Shown in pieces: positions 9,541 through 17,801 of a DNA stretch of 64,000 nucleotides. The stretch's first letter is position 1. The number at the start of each line of letters is the position of its first letter. A program made the position numbers and the translations under genes. The DNA is from an uncultured Saprospiraceae bacterium (lineage in GTDB: Bacteria; Bacteroidota; Bacteroidia; Chitinophagales; Saprospiraceae), in assembly GCA_938022935.1 (NCBI GenBank), contig CALIHL010000021.1, positions 1 to 64,000 on the forward strand, written 5' to 3'. The notes under the pieces are model-generated. The model was not told the DNA's origin. It made no database searches and worked only from the letters and a program-made list of their open reading frames with translations.

Positions 9541-10332
9541 CTAAGCGAAGCTAGGTTGAGGGGCTAAAGTAGGTTTGAGCCTTTTCCAGTCTCTGCAGTC
9601 CCAGCCTAAAAGCTGTTCTGTAATATGGATGTCGGCTTGGACTTCGTTGATGATTTTATTGTAAGAGATAGCAGAGAGCGAATGTTGGTAATTGCCCAAG
9701 TTCTGGGCTGAAGTATCTACTTCGAGATAAGGGACATTTAAAAATTGAAAGATCTGATATAGCATAACTTCAGTGTCATCTCTTAGATCTTCTGATTTGA
9801 TGAAGAGCAGTTGATGAGGATTAAAGTACTGACGTAAATAGTCAATCTGCGTGCTATACCTACTATTGTTCAGATAACCAGTCTCATGGGTTGATTGGTG
9901 CTGAGAAGACATATCTGAAGAGACTATCTCGTCATGGATAGATGCCGTTAAAGATCGATTTTCTGATCCTCGAGATACGGTTTCTTGCCATTGAGAATAT
10001 GCTCTATCTGCGGGGTTACGCAGGACTATGATTAATTTTATATTCGGGTTGTATCTATTTATTCTTGCTATGGCAGCAGGGTGATGTAGATAAGAATTAG
10101 ACACTTCACCACAGATCTGATTCGTATAAACTTTTGGGCAGAGCAGTTCATACGCTGATGGTGCTGGATTTCCTTTTGAGAATAATTCATCTTTGGCAAA
10201 GAAGCCATGATCTTCTTGAGCTATCAACTTGAGTTGTGGGTGTTGCGTCAAAGCATGGTGGACACTCGCATGACCACTGCGCTGTGCGCCCATAACTATG
10301 AAGGAGATTTGTTGCGATTTTTCGTAGTGCAA
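9541..10332 (-). CDS. Sulfotransferase family protein (PAPS-dependent)
   Basis: A 263-residue protein with the two PAPS-binding elements of the family: an N-terminal loop MGAQRSGHASV (residues 14-24), a variant of the usual G-x-x-(K/R)-(S/C)-G-(T/S)-(T/S), and a 3'-phosphate-binding segment RNPADRAYSQW at 105-115. The family transfers sulfate from PAPS to carbohydrate or other hydroxyl or amino groups. His replaces the usual Thr/Ser after SG, which may alter cofactor binding. No signal peptide is seen, so it is probably cytoplasmic. The acceptor is unknown; a surface polysaccharide is a reasonable guess. The roughly 280 bp upstream of it, shared with the next divergent gene, holds no recognisable element. 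Confidence 0.75.
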   Translation of the reverse strand: MHYEKSQQISFIVMGAQRSGHASVHHALTQHPQLKLIAQEDHGFFAKDELFSKGNPAPSAYELLCPKVYTNQICGEVSNSYLHHPAAIARINRYNPNIKLIIVLRNPADRAYSQWQETVSRGSENRSLTASIHDEIVSSDMSSQHQSTHETGYLNNSRYSTQIDYLRQYFNPHQLLFIKSEDLRDDTEVMLYQIFQFLNVPYLEVDTSAQNLGNYQHSLSAISYNKIINEVQADIHITEQLLGWDCRDWKRLKPTLAPQPSFA

Positions 10333-10611
10333 TTGTAGCCTATTACATATTAGACTATAATTATATGTATAAAATCACGGAATAGTGCACGATACACATA
10401 TATTTTTTTGTAATGAATGACGATATTTTGTTGATCTCCCATAAGATATGTGTAAAGATTTGACTGATTTTTAATAGTGTGTGGGCACACACCGTTATGA
10501 TAATTTGAGTTTCTTTGTAGAGACAAGAGGTGTTTTGTTAAACACAATGATTAACTTCATAATGGAGAGTCCTAAAGACATGGGATATTCCACTTGATCA
10601 AATCTTAAACG

Positions 10612-12555
10612 ATGACTAAGAATAGTGAGACTAATATTGGAGAGCACCTTAAGTTTTTAATTAAGTCGGTAGAAAAGATACCGGTTAGAATATGGGACAA
10701 CGATGTTAACTGTTCTAAGCACATTGCTAGATCTATTGCTCTTGCGATACGTCAAAAGCAGCAAGAAGGAGAAACAATTGTATTGGGTTTAGCGACGGGG
10801 TCATCTCCTATTAATTTGTATCGCGAGTTGATAAGGTTACACAAAGAAGAGAACTTAAGTTTTCAAAATGTTGTCACGTTCAATCTTGATGAGTACTACC
10901 CGATGGACGCAGATGCTCCTCAGAGTTATTTCAAGTTCATGCATGAGTATTTATTTGACCATGTAGATATTCCTGCTGACAATATTCATATCCCTGATGG
11001 CACACTCGCTTTAGAGGATGTTGCGGGCTACTGTTCTCAGTATGAAAAGAAGATCAAGTCGTATGGCGGGATTGACATCCAAATATTGGGCATCGGGCGA
11101 ACTGGTCACGTGGGATTCAATGAGCCTGGATCATGGTTAGACTCCAAAACTAGATTAGTAAGATTGGATAGTCTAACGATGCGAGATGCGCGTAAGGACT
11201 TCTTTAGAGAAGAAGATGTGCCTTATCGTGCCATTACTATGGGTATCGATACAATCATGAATGCCAAGATGATCTTCTTAATGGCTTGGGGACAGCATAA
11301 GGCTGAGATTGTAAAGCGCTCAGTAGAGGGTGAGATTTCTGCAAGTGTACCTTGTACCTATCTCCAGAAGCATCCAAATGTAAAGTTCTTTGTAGATCAA
11401 GCGGCTTCTGAACAGTTAACAAGAGTTAACACTCCTTGGCTTGTCGGTATGTGCGAATGGTCAGATGACCTTATAGCAAAAGCCGTGATCTGGTTGTCAC
11501 AAAAGATCGATGTGCCACTTTTGAAATTAACTGATGAGCAGTACAATGAAAATGGGCTAAGTGAATTAATTCTAAAATTCAAAAGTGCTTATGATATCAA
11601 TATTAATGTCTTTAATAGATTACAACATACTATAACAGGTTGGCCTGGAGGAAAACCCAATGCTGATGATACCACTAGACCAGAAAGAGCCCAACCGGCT
11701 AAAAAGAGGGTTATCATCTTTAGCCCGCATCCAGACGATGATGTGATCTCTATGGGGGGGACTTTTTTAAGATTGGTAGATCAAGGGCACGATGTTCATG
11801 TTGCCTATCAAACGTCAGGAAATATAGCAGTTCATGATCATGATGCATTGAGGTATGCTGAGTTTTTTAAAGAGTTCTCTGATACATTAGAGTCTGATGG
11901 TGAAGAGATACATAAGGTAGTAAAGAAGATCAATCAATTTTTAGGAAAGAAAACTGCTAAGCAAGTAGATAGTAAAGAAGTAAGAAGTATAAAGGGTCTG
12001 ATTAGAAGAGGAGAGGCAAGAGCAGGAGCTCGGTTTTGTGGTCTCGAAGATGATCATATTCATTTTTTGAATCTTCCTTTTTATGAAACGGGTAAAACAA
12101 GGAAGAACCCTGTTTCTCAAAAGGACATAGATATCCTGAAAGAACTGATAGAAGAAGTGCAGCCTCATCAGATTTATGCAGCGGGGGATCTCGCAGATCC
12201 TCATGGCACACATAGAGTTTGTCTCGATGCAATTCTTGGAGCCCTAGACCAATTAAAAACCAACGCTTGGTTGAAGGACTGTTGGCTTTGGCTATACCGA
12301 GGAGCATGGCACGAATGGACAATTGATGAAATCCAAATGACTGTTCCAATTAGTCCAAAAGAATTATTAAGAAAGCGGAGAGCCATCTTTATGCATCAGT
12401 CTCAAAAGGATAGAGCACCTTTCCCTGGAGAGGATGATCGTGAGTTTTGGGAAAGAGCTGAAGATAGAAATAGAGATACTGCTGAAAAGTATAGAGCACT
12501 TGGATTAGCGGAGTACGAAGCGATGGAGGCTTTCAGAAGATGGGACTTCTTGTAG
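10612..12555 (+). CDS. nagB: Glucosamine-6-phosphate deaminase fused to LmbE/PIG-L-like deacetylase
   Basis: 647 residues with two domains. The N-terminal NagB domain (about 25-300) has GLATGSSP (59-66), LDEYY (92-96) with the enolising Asp93, and GIGRTGHVGFNEPG (160-173) with His166 and Glu171; it would turn glucosamine-6-phosphate into fructose-6-phosphate and ammonia. The usual Asp of the G-x-G-x-D-G-H motif is Thr164 here. The C-terminal domain begins near residue 368 with SPHPDDDVISMGG, the metal-binding motif of LmbE/PIG-L N-acetylglucosaminyl deacetylases, followed by later His residues (DPHGTH). The fusion suggests sequential deacetylation and deamination of an amino sugar. This architecture is, from memory, common in Bacteroidota. 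The following symporter gene on the same strand may supply the substrate. Confidence 0.85.
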   Translation: MTKNSETNIGEHLKFLIKSVEKIPVRIWDNDVNCSKHIARSIALAIRQKQQEGETIVLGLATGSSPINLYRELIRLHKEENLSFQNVVTFNLDEYYPMDADAPQSYFKFMHEYLFDHVDIPADNIHIPDGTLALEDVAGYCSQYEKKIKSYGGIDIQILGIGRTGHVGFNEPGSWLDSKTRLVRLDSLTMRDARKDFFREEDVPYRAITMGIDTIMNAKMIFLMAWGQHKAEIVKRSVEGEISASVPCTYLQKHPNVKFFVDQAASEQLTRVNTPWLVGMCEWSDDLIAKAVIWLSQKIDVPLLKLTDEQYNENGLSELILKFKSAYDININVFNRLQHTITGWPGGKPNADDTTRPERAQPAKKRVIIFSPHPDDDVISMGGTFLRLVDQGHDVHVAYQTSGNIAVHDHDALRYAEFFKEFSDTLESDGEEIHKVVKKINQFLGKKTAKQVDSKEVRSIKGLIRRGEARAGARFCGLEDDHIHFLNLPFYETGKTRKNPVSQKDIDILKELIEEVQPHQIYAAGDLADPHGTHRVCLDAILGALDQLKTNAWLKDCWLWLYRGAWHEWTIDEIQMTVPISPKELLRKRRAIFMHQSQKDRAPFPGEDDREFWERAEDRNRDTAEKYRALGLAEYEAMEAFRRWDFL

Positions 12556-12597
12556 TTATCTTTCTCTATATTCAAGCCTAATAACTAAATAATCAAC

Positions 12598-14367
12598 ATG
12601 GAACTAAGCACACTTGACTGGTCGATAGTCGCGATATACTTTTTGTTTGTTTTGATAACGGGCTTGGTTGTTTCGCGACGAGCGAGTGATTCAGTTTCGG
12701 ATTTCTTTCTTTCTGGAAGAAATATGCCATGGTGGTTATTGGGTGTCTCTATGGTGGCAACTACCTTTTCAGCCGATACGCCGAACTTGGTAGCAGATCT
12801 CGTAAGACAAAATGGTGTCTCCGGTAACTGGGCTTGGTGGGCCTTTCTATTAACAGGCATGCTAACGGTTTTTGTATTTGCGAAGCTATGGCGTCGTTCT
12901 ATGGTGATGACGGATGTTGAGTTTTATGAGCTACGGTATAGCGGCAAGGCGGCTGCATTCTTAAGGGGATTTAGAGCATTATACTTAGGCCTTATCTTCA
13001 ATGTGTTGGTGATGGGCGCGGTTTCTCTTGCTGCAGTGAAGTTTGGAGAGATTGTTCTTGGTTTGGAAGGTTGGATGACTTTATTGATAGCGGGTTCCAT
13101 CACGCTTGCGTATAGTACACTTGGTGGTTTGAAGGCCGTCATTATAACAGATTTTGTACAGTTTATACTGGCGATGATTGGTTCGGTATGGGCGTGTATT
13201 TATATTTTAGGATTAGAGGAGATAGGAGGACTGTCCAACATGCTAGCTCATGCCAATGTGGTAGATAAGACAAGTATGCTTCCCTCATTTGATGATCCTA
13301 ATGTTTGGGTGCCTGTACTTCTTATACCACTTGCTGTGCAATGGTGGGCTTCATACTATCCGGGATCAGAACCTGGAGGCGGCGGCTATATAGCACAGCG
13401 GATGTTCTCTGCCAAAGATGAGAAGAATGCTGTAGGAGCGACTTTGTTATTCAATATAGCTCACTATGCATTAAGACCATGGCCATGGATTCTAATTGCA
13501 TTGGCATCACTTGTTGTCTTCCCAGATCTTGATTCTATAAGAAGTGTCTTTCCTAATCTGTCCGAAGATAAAGTCGGTCATGATGTAGCTTATCCCGCCA
13601 TGTTGACAATGTTGCCTCCGGGGTTACTTGGATTAGTAGCGGCTTCTTTGATTGCAGCTTTTATGTCAACTATGTCAACACAGCTTAATCTTGGTGCCTC
13701 TTACTTAGTTAATGATTTATACAGGAGATTTTTAAAACCTGAGGCTTCAGAAAAAGAATTGGTTCGTGCAGGTCAGTTATTTACAGTGGTGTCAGCCGTC
13801 TTGGGGCTTGGACTTGGATTGATGTTGACCAGTGCTGGTCAAGCATTTGACTTGTTGCTCTTGTTGGGTGCGGGTACGGGACTGATCTATATTCTTAGAT
13901 GGTTTTGGTGGCGGATCAATGCATGGACAGAGATAGTAGCTATGATAGCGTCCATTTTTGTAGCATCATATTTCACTTTTGTAAATGAAGGTTTAGAATC
14001 TTGGGAGAAGATATTATATGGAGCAATTATAACAACTGTAGTGTGGGTCGTTTCAACATACTTAACTCCCCCTACTAATGAAGACACGCTTCGTAATTTT
14101 TACGAAAAGATTGGTCCTGGGGGAAGTGGATGGAACAGTGTTATTAAGTCTGCATCTGAAGATGGGATTCAATTGAAAAAAGCGGATGACCATTTAGGAT
14201 TAGAACTACTCTGTGTCGTAATCGGCATAACGACAGTCTTTTCTGCTTTGTTCGCAACGGGTGCCATCATCTATTCGGATATGGGTCAAGCACTTGGATT
14301 TATAATCTCAACCTTGATTGGATCAGTGATTCTTTTTTTGGCTTGGGGGAAAATGAATAAGGCTTAG
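12598..14367 (+). CDS. Sodium/solute symporter (SSS family)
   Basis: A 589-residue polytopic protein with about 13 hydrophobic helices. The start MELSTLDWSIVAIYFLFVL, the early VSDFFLSGRNMPWW and the ATTFSADTPNLVADLV segments are typical of SSS transporters, where helix 1 contributes to sodium binding. A GLVAASLIAAFMSTMSTQLNLGASYLVND stretch matches the conserved helix 8 region with its Ser/Thr sodium ligands. It starts 42 bp after the NagB-LmbE fusion, so an amino sugar or its conjugate is the likeliest cargo, which is inference from context only. Its stop overlaps the end of the convergent pxpC by 4 bp. Confidence 0.85.
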   Translation: MELSTLDWSIVAIYFLFVLITGLVVSRRASDSVSDFFLSGRNMPWWLLGVSMVATTFSADTPNLVADLVRQNGVSGNWAWWAFLLTGMLTVFVFAKLWRRSMVMTDVEFYELRYSGKAAAFLRGFRALYLGLIFNVLVMGAVSLAAVKFGEIVLGLEGWMTLLIAGSITLAYSTLGGLKAVIITDFVQFILAMIGSVWACIYILGLEEIGGLSNMLAHANVVDKTSMLPSFDDPNVWVPVLLIPLAVQWWASYYPGSEPGGGGYIAQRMFSAKDEKNAVGATLLFNIAHYALRPWPWILIALASLVVFPDLDSIRSVFPNLSEDKVGHDVAYPAMLTMLPPGLLGLVAASLIAAFMSTMSTQLNLGASYLVNDLYRRFLKPEASEKELVRAGQLFTVVSAVLGLGLGLMLTSAGQAFDLLLLLGAGTGLIYILRWFWWRINAWTEIVAMIASIFVASYFTFVNEGLESWEKILYGAIITTVVWVVSTYLTPPTNEDTLRNFYEKIGPGGSGWNSVIKSASEDGIQLKKADDHLGLELLCVVIGITTVFSALFATGAIIYSDMGQALGFIISTLIGSVILFLAWGKMNKA

Positions 14368-15215
14368 CGAAACCTATCAGTTAATTCAAACTGCACTTCA
14401 TCTTGCGGCTTTCTTTGTGCTAGCTGATTAATATCATAAGACAGCACTTGAAGTATTCTTGGATATCCTCCAGTTGTCTGGCACTCTCTCATCAAGATGA
14501 GAGGAAGACCATTAGGCAATAGTTGTATTGTGCCGGTCATCACGGGAGAAGATAGTATCTGAAATGGATCTATATCGAGGGATGGCCCATCAAGTCTATA
14601 TCCCATTCTATCTGATTGATGATTGATAACATAGGTGTTTGAAAGGATAGCCTCTTGTTGTAATTTAGAAAGCTTATGCCATTCTGGTCCAACTGTGCAT
14701 TGTATTTTTTTAGTCCTGTCGATATTTAGAGCGCTCCTTGTTGCAAACTTCTTAAGTGCCAGTGGGGTAGACTTGATACTGATTTTATCTCCTTTCTTTA
14801 TTTGTTCTTTTGTGTATCCTGACAAAGGGCTCTTGCTTCCTAGCAGGGTAGTGGATTCTATGCCTTGAGCAATAGCTATATATAATCTACATCCTTTTGA
14901 CATCGCACCTATAGATAGAATGTCTCCTTTGTTGACTTTGATGACTTGATCAATATAAATGTTCTTATCGCCTAACGTAAGATCGGCAGTTGCTCCTGCC
15001 AGAGCAATATGAGTATTACAATGAAATTGTATTTGATGCCCAGAGAAATATAATTCTAAAATGCCATCATTCATTTTGTTCCCCAGTAGTGAGTTAGCTC
15101 TTGCTAAACTGACCATATCCATAGCTCCAGATACGGGGGTGCCATAGTTTTGATATCCTTCTCTTCCGATATCGACTATACATATGTGGCTTCCTGATCT
15201 AAGTATCTCTATCAT
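14364..15215 (-). CDS. pxpC: 5-oxoprolinase subunit PxpC (KipA/YbgK family)
   Basis: A 283-residue member of the biotin-dependent carboxyltransferase-like family. Family landmarks are the N-terminal DIGREGYQNYGTPVSGAMD, the S-x-x-P-L-S-GYTKEQI-like middle, and NHQSDRMGYRLDG plus GTIQLLPNGLPLILM near the C-terminus. With PxpA and PxpB it forms the prokaryotic ATP-dependent 5-oxoprolinase that opens the ring of 5-oxo-L-proline (pyroglutamate) to give L-glutamate. It is the last gene of the operon, 5 bp after pxpB. Confidence 0.93.
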   Translation of the reverse strand: MIEILRSGSHICIVDIGREGYQNYGTPVSGAMDMVSLARANSLLGNKMNDGILELYFSGHQIQFHCNTHIALAGATADLTLGDKNIYIDQVIKVNKGDILSIGAMSKGCRLYIAIAQGIESTTLLGSKSPLSGYTKEQIKKGDKISIKSTPLALKKFATRSALNIDRTKKIQCTVGPEWHKLSKLQQEAILSNTYVINHQSDRMGYRLDGPSLDIDPFQILSSPVMTGTIQLLPNGLPLILMRECQTTGGYPRILQVLSYDINQLAQRKPQDEVQFELTDRFR

Positions 15216-15220
15216 TCTAT

Positions 15221-15901
15221 CTAAATAGACTTAAATTGAATCTTCATGCCAGAAGTAAAATCACAGGGCGGATCGTTAGAAGGGTTGAAGAGTTGATGAT
15301 CTGTTTTTCCGATTATATGCCAGCCTCCTGGGCTATCGCTTGGATAGACGCCTGTCTGCCCAGCTGCGAGTGCTACGGAGCCTGCAGGCACCTTAGTTCT
15401 GGGATTAGATCTTCTTGGTATGCTTAGCTTTTTATCAAGACCGCCTAAGTATAAAAATCCAGGTAAAAAACCTATAAAGTGGATGTCATAGACAGTGTCA
15501 GCATGTAAGGCTATCACTTCTGATTCTGTCAATCCTAAAGTTTCTGCTACAGTTGCTAGGTCAGGTCCAACCGCTCCTCCATAGGTCACTTCTATAATTG
15601 TAATATCCGAGTTTTCATGAGATGTAGCTTTTGTAATGTTTAGTTCTTCAATAATGTCGATTAAACTTTCGTGAGTATTAGTAGAAGTATCGAAGTATAT
15701 CATGATGCTATGATATCCTGGGACGATTTCATTTACGCCAGTGATATCCAAAGAGGTGATAGCCTGGATGTGCGCGTTTATAACTTGTAGCATATCATGA
15801 CTCATCGATGCAGGCCATTCTAACAATAAACTATAAGCACTATACCTAAAATAGTCTATACCTTTTTGACCAGTTATCCAACCTTCACGAAGCAGCGTCA
15901 T
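15221..15901 (-). CDS. pxpB: 5-oxoprolinase subunit PxpB (KipI/YbgJ family)
   Basis: A 226-residue cytosolic protein. The conserved IGFLPGFLYLGGLD and the following PRRSNPRTKVPAGSVALA and GVYPSDSPGGWHIIGKT segments identify the KipI/PxpB family. It acts with PxpC as the ATP-using half of 5-oxoprolinase. The gene overlaps the end of pxpA by 17 bp, so translation is probably coupled. The Bacillus homologue is also known as the kinase inhibitor KipI, but the complete pxpABC set here favours the 5-oxoprolinase role. Confidence 0.93.
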   Translation of the reverse strand: MTLLREGWITGQKGIDYFRYSAYSLLLEWPASMSHDMLQVINAHIQAITSLDITGVNEIVPGYHSIMIYFDTSTNTHESLIDIIEELNITKATSHENSDITIIEVTYGGAVGPDLATVAETLGLTESEVIALHADTVYDIHFIGFLPGFLYLGGLDKKLSIPRRSNPRTKVPAGSVALAAGQTGVYPSDSPGGWHIIGKTDHQLFNPSNDPPCDFTSGMKIQFKSI

Positions 15902-16622
15902 CTTTGATGTGTTGAAGTATGTCTAAAGCAGATGGGTTGTCGCCATGTATGCAATAAGTGTTGGCTTGTACGGCGACCTTGTTCTTTTGCATGGTATGCA
16001 CAAAGCCGTGTTCGTGCATCAACACTACTTGTTCTTTGGCTCTAGTAGCATCGGTAATAACCGAGCCATCGATGCTTCGAGATGCAAGTGTGAGGTTGTC
16101 ATTGTACTGCCTATCTATAAAAGCTTCATGAAGGACAGTCATGTTGGCACTTTGTGCTTCTTCGTTTAGAAGAGATTGAAATGGTGCATAAAGTGTTAGA
16201 TCAGAAGAGACTTTTTGTATTGCCTTAACAATGGCTCTGGCGGTTGGTCTATCTATAACTGCTTTATTGTAAAGAGCGCCATGCGGTTTAACATGTATCA
16301 GCTGTCCTTTGTTAGTATGTACCATGCCAAGCATAGCACTGACTTGGTAGCGAACGATTTTTTCTAATTCATCTTCAGCGATATCCATCGTTCTTCTTCC
16401 AAATCCTTGCAGGTCCGGATAAGACGGATGAGCTCCAATCTCGATGCCATGTGCTATGGCTAACTTTATAGTTTTATCTATGACAACAGGATCGCCCGCA
16501 TGAAACCCGCAAGCGATATTGCAAGCACTTATGTAAGGCATGAGCGCTTCATCATCAACTAGTTGATAACGGCCATATGACTCACCCATGTCACAGTTGA
16601 TATGGATCTTTTTATCACTCAT
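15885..16622 (-). CDS. pxpA: 5-oxoprolinase subunit PxpA (LamB/YcsF family)
   Basis: A 245-residue protein with the LamB/YcsF signature: HINCDMGESYGRY at the N-terminus, ISACNIACGFHAGDP, IGAHPSYPDLQGFGRR, and HVKPHGALYN. It is the TIM-barrel-like subunit of the 5-oxoprolinase complex. The open frame extends 15 codons further upstream, but the ATG at 16622 gives the family N-terminus and overlaps the stop of the upstream VOC gene in an ATGA junction, so I chose it. Gene order is VOC-pxpA-pxpB-pxpC. Confidence 0.94.
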   Translation of the reverse strand: MSDKKIHINCDMGESYGRYQLVDDEALMPYISACNIACGFHAGDPVVIDKTIKLAIAHGIEIGAHPSYPDLQGFGRRTMDIAEDELEKIVRYQVSAMLGMVHTNKGQLIHVKPHGALYNKAVIDRPTARAIVKAIQKVSSDLTLYAPFQSLLNEEAQSANMTVLHEAFIDRQYNDNLTLASRSIDGSVITDATRAKEQVVLMHEHGFVHTMQKNKVAVQANTYCIHGDNPSALDILQHIKDDAAS

Positions 16623-17035
16623 ACATTGGGTTTGTTGTTCCAAGGATTCATATCTCCAAAACTCCATAGATATCCTTCTGGATCACGACAAGTATATCCA
16701 GATCCATGTGGCTCTTTTTTTAAAGGAAGTACTATCTCTGCTCCCTTGTTTTTTACTTTTTTATAATGATCATCCAAATCATTTACAAAGATGTAAGCGC
16801 TCTGCGTATTATAATTATCTATCTCTGAAGGGATACAAGTGAGTTCATCAAACGGACCTTTGCGTGATGTGCCAATCATGATCATACCGTTGCCAAAAGT
16901 TAACTCAGCATGATGTACGATGTCATCGCTTTCGAACACTACGTGCTTTTCAAATCCTAAAACATCACAAAGCCATTCGATTGCTTTGTGTGCATCCTTG
17001 TATCGAAAAGCAGGTATAATATTGGCAGTAGACAT
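16619..17035 (-). CDS. VOC family (glyoxalase/bleomycin-resistance-like) protein
   Basis: 138 residues with two beta-alpha-beta-beta-beta halves. The features MSTANIIPAFRYKDAHKAIEWLCDVLGF, HHAELTFGNGMIMIG and the closing CRDPEGYLWSFGDMNPW match the vicinal-oxygen-chelate fold as found in PhnB-like proteins. Such proteins bind a metal and act as lyases, dioxygenases or binding proteins; the reaction here cannot be read. It is the first gene of the pxp operon, overlapping pxpA by 4 bp, which is an unusual companion. Confidence 0.8.
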   Translation of the reverse strand: MSTANIIPAFRYKDAHKAIEWLCDVLGFEKHVVFESDDIVHHAELTFGNGMIMIGTSRKGPFDELTCIPSEIDNYNTQSAYIFVNDLDDHYKKVKNKGAEIVLPLKKEPHGSGYTCRDPEGYLWSFGDMNPWNNKPNV

Positions 17036-17155
17036 CTATTGTTTTCAAGATTGATGGCAAGATACTAAGTTAGGATTATATCAAGGGTTTGCTGTTCGAT
17101 GGTAAGGTTGGACAACCGTTCACTTGTCAGATGCATCTTAGTTATAAACTTATGT

Positions 17156-17650
17156 ATGAGAGAGCGACTCAATCCTACGATTAACGCTGGCTCAATGGCG
17201 GATATCGCATTTTTACTTCTTCTATTCTTTCTTGTGGCAACGTCAATAGAAAATCCCATTGGCATCAGAGTGGTGTTGCCAAAGTATAGTGAGACGTCAG
17301 TTCAGATAGATGAAAGCCGAGTGCTCACAGTCCAGTTGAACAAACTCGATGAAGTATCAGTAGAGGGAGCGTATGTTGTCATAGAAAGTATTTCTGAAAA
17401 GGTAAGTGAACATATCAATCACCGCTTGTCTATAGGTCAGCAACCTATACTTTCTTTAGTTACTGATACCAGCGCGACTTATGCTACCTATATCGCAGTT
17501 TATGATGAGATCAAATCAGCATATCACGTCTTGAGAGACCAAGCTGCTATGTCTCGCTATGCTACCGACTTTGACAGACTTGATGAGGAGGATAGGAAGA
17601 GTATAAAGGAGATGATACCGATGATCATCTCTGAATCCGACCATTACTAA
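17156..17650 (+). CDS. ExbD/TolR-type biopolymer transport protein
   Basis: A single-pass inner-membrane protein with a periplasmic domain. The N-terminus MRERLNPTINAGSMADIAFLLLLFFLVATS has the ExbD pattern, with the conserved Asp (residue 16) inside the helix that conducts protons. The frame is open upstream to 17099, but the ATG at 17156 gives the standard N-terminus, so I use it (164 residues). ExbD normally works with ExbB and TonB to energise outer-membrane transport. Here no exbB or tonB lies beside it, so it is an orphan copy or one of several in the genome. Confidence 0.85.
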   Translation: MRERLNPTINAGSMADIAFLLLLFFLVATSIENPIGIRVVLPKYSETSVQIDESRVLTVQLNKLDEVSVEGAYVVIESISEKVSEHINHRLSIGQQPILSLVTDTSATYATYIAVYDEIKSAYHVLRDQAAMSRYATDFDRLDEEDRKSIKEMIPMIISESDHY

Positions 17651-17753
17651 TTGGGAATTAGCTTATTCTCAAAAAGTCGCTGCGTAATTTCTTGATTATC
17701 GTGTTAACAATAAGTATAACAGATAATTACGTATAACAATAATAATTAATATG

Positions 17754-17761
17754 TATATTTG
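17754..17761 (+). promoter_or_regulatory. Possible -7 promoter element of the metalloprotease gene
   Basis: TATATTTG matches the Bacteroidota -7 consensus TAnnTTTG and lies 40 bp before the start codon at 17802. No TTG-containing -33 element is found at the right spacing, so this is weak. Confidence 0.35.
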
Positions 17762-17801
17762 AATTTACCCCCAAAACAGTATCTCAATAGTGTAGGTACT
17801 C

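Noticed and set aside
10350-10547. 65-residue minus-strand frame upstream of the sulfotransferase
   Set aside because: Low-complexity hydrophobic/Ile/Tyr composition from AT-rich intergenic DNA, no recognisable domain.
12002-12349. 115-residue minus-strand frame inside the NagB-LmbE gene
   Set aside because: Antisense of the conserved LmbE domain; Leu/Ser-rich shadow with no family features.
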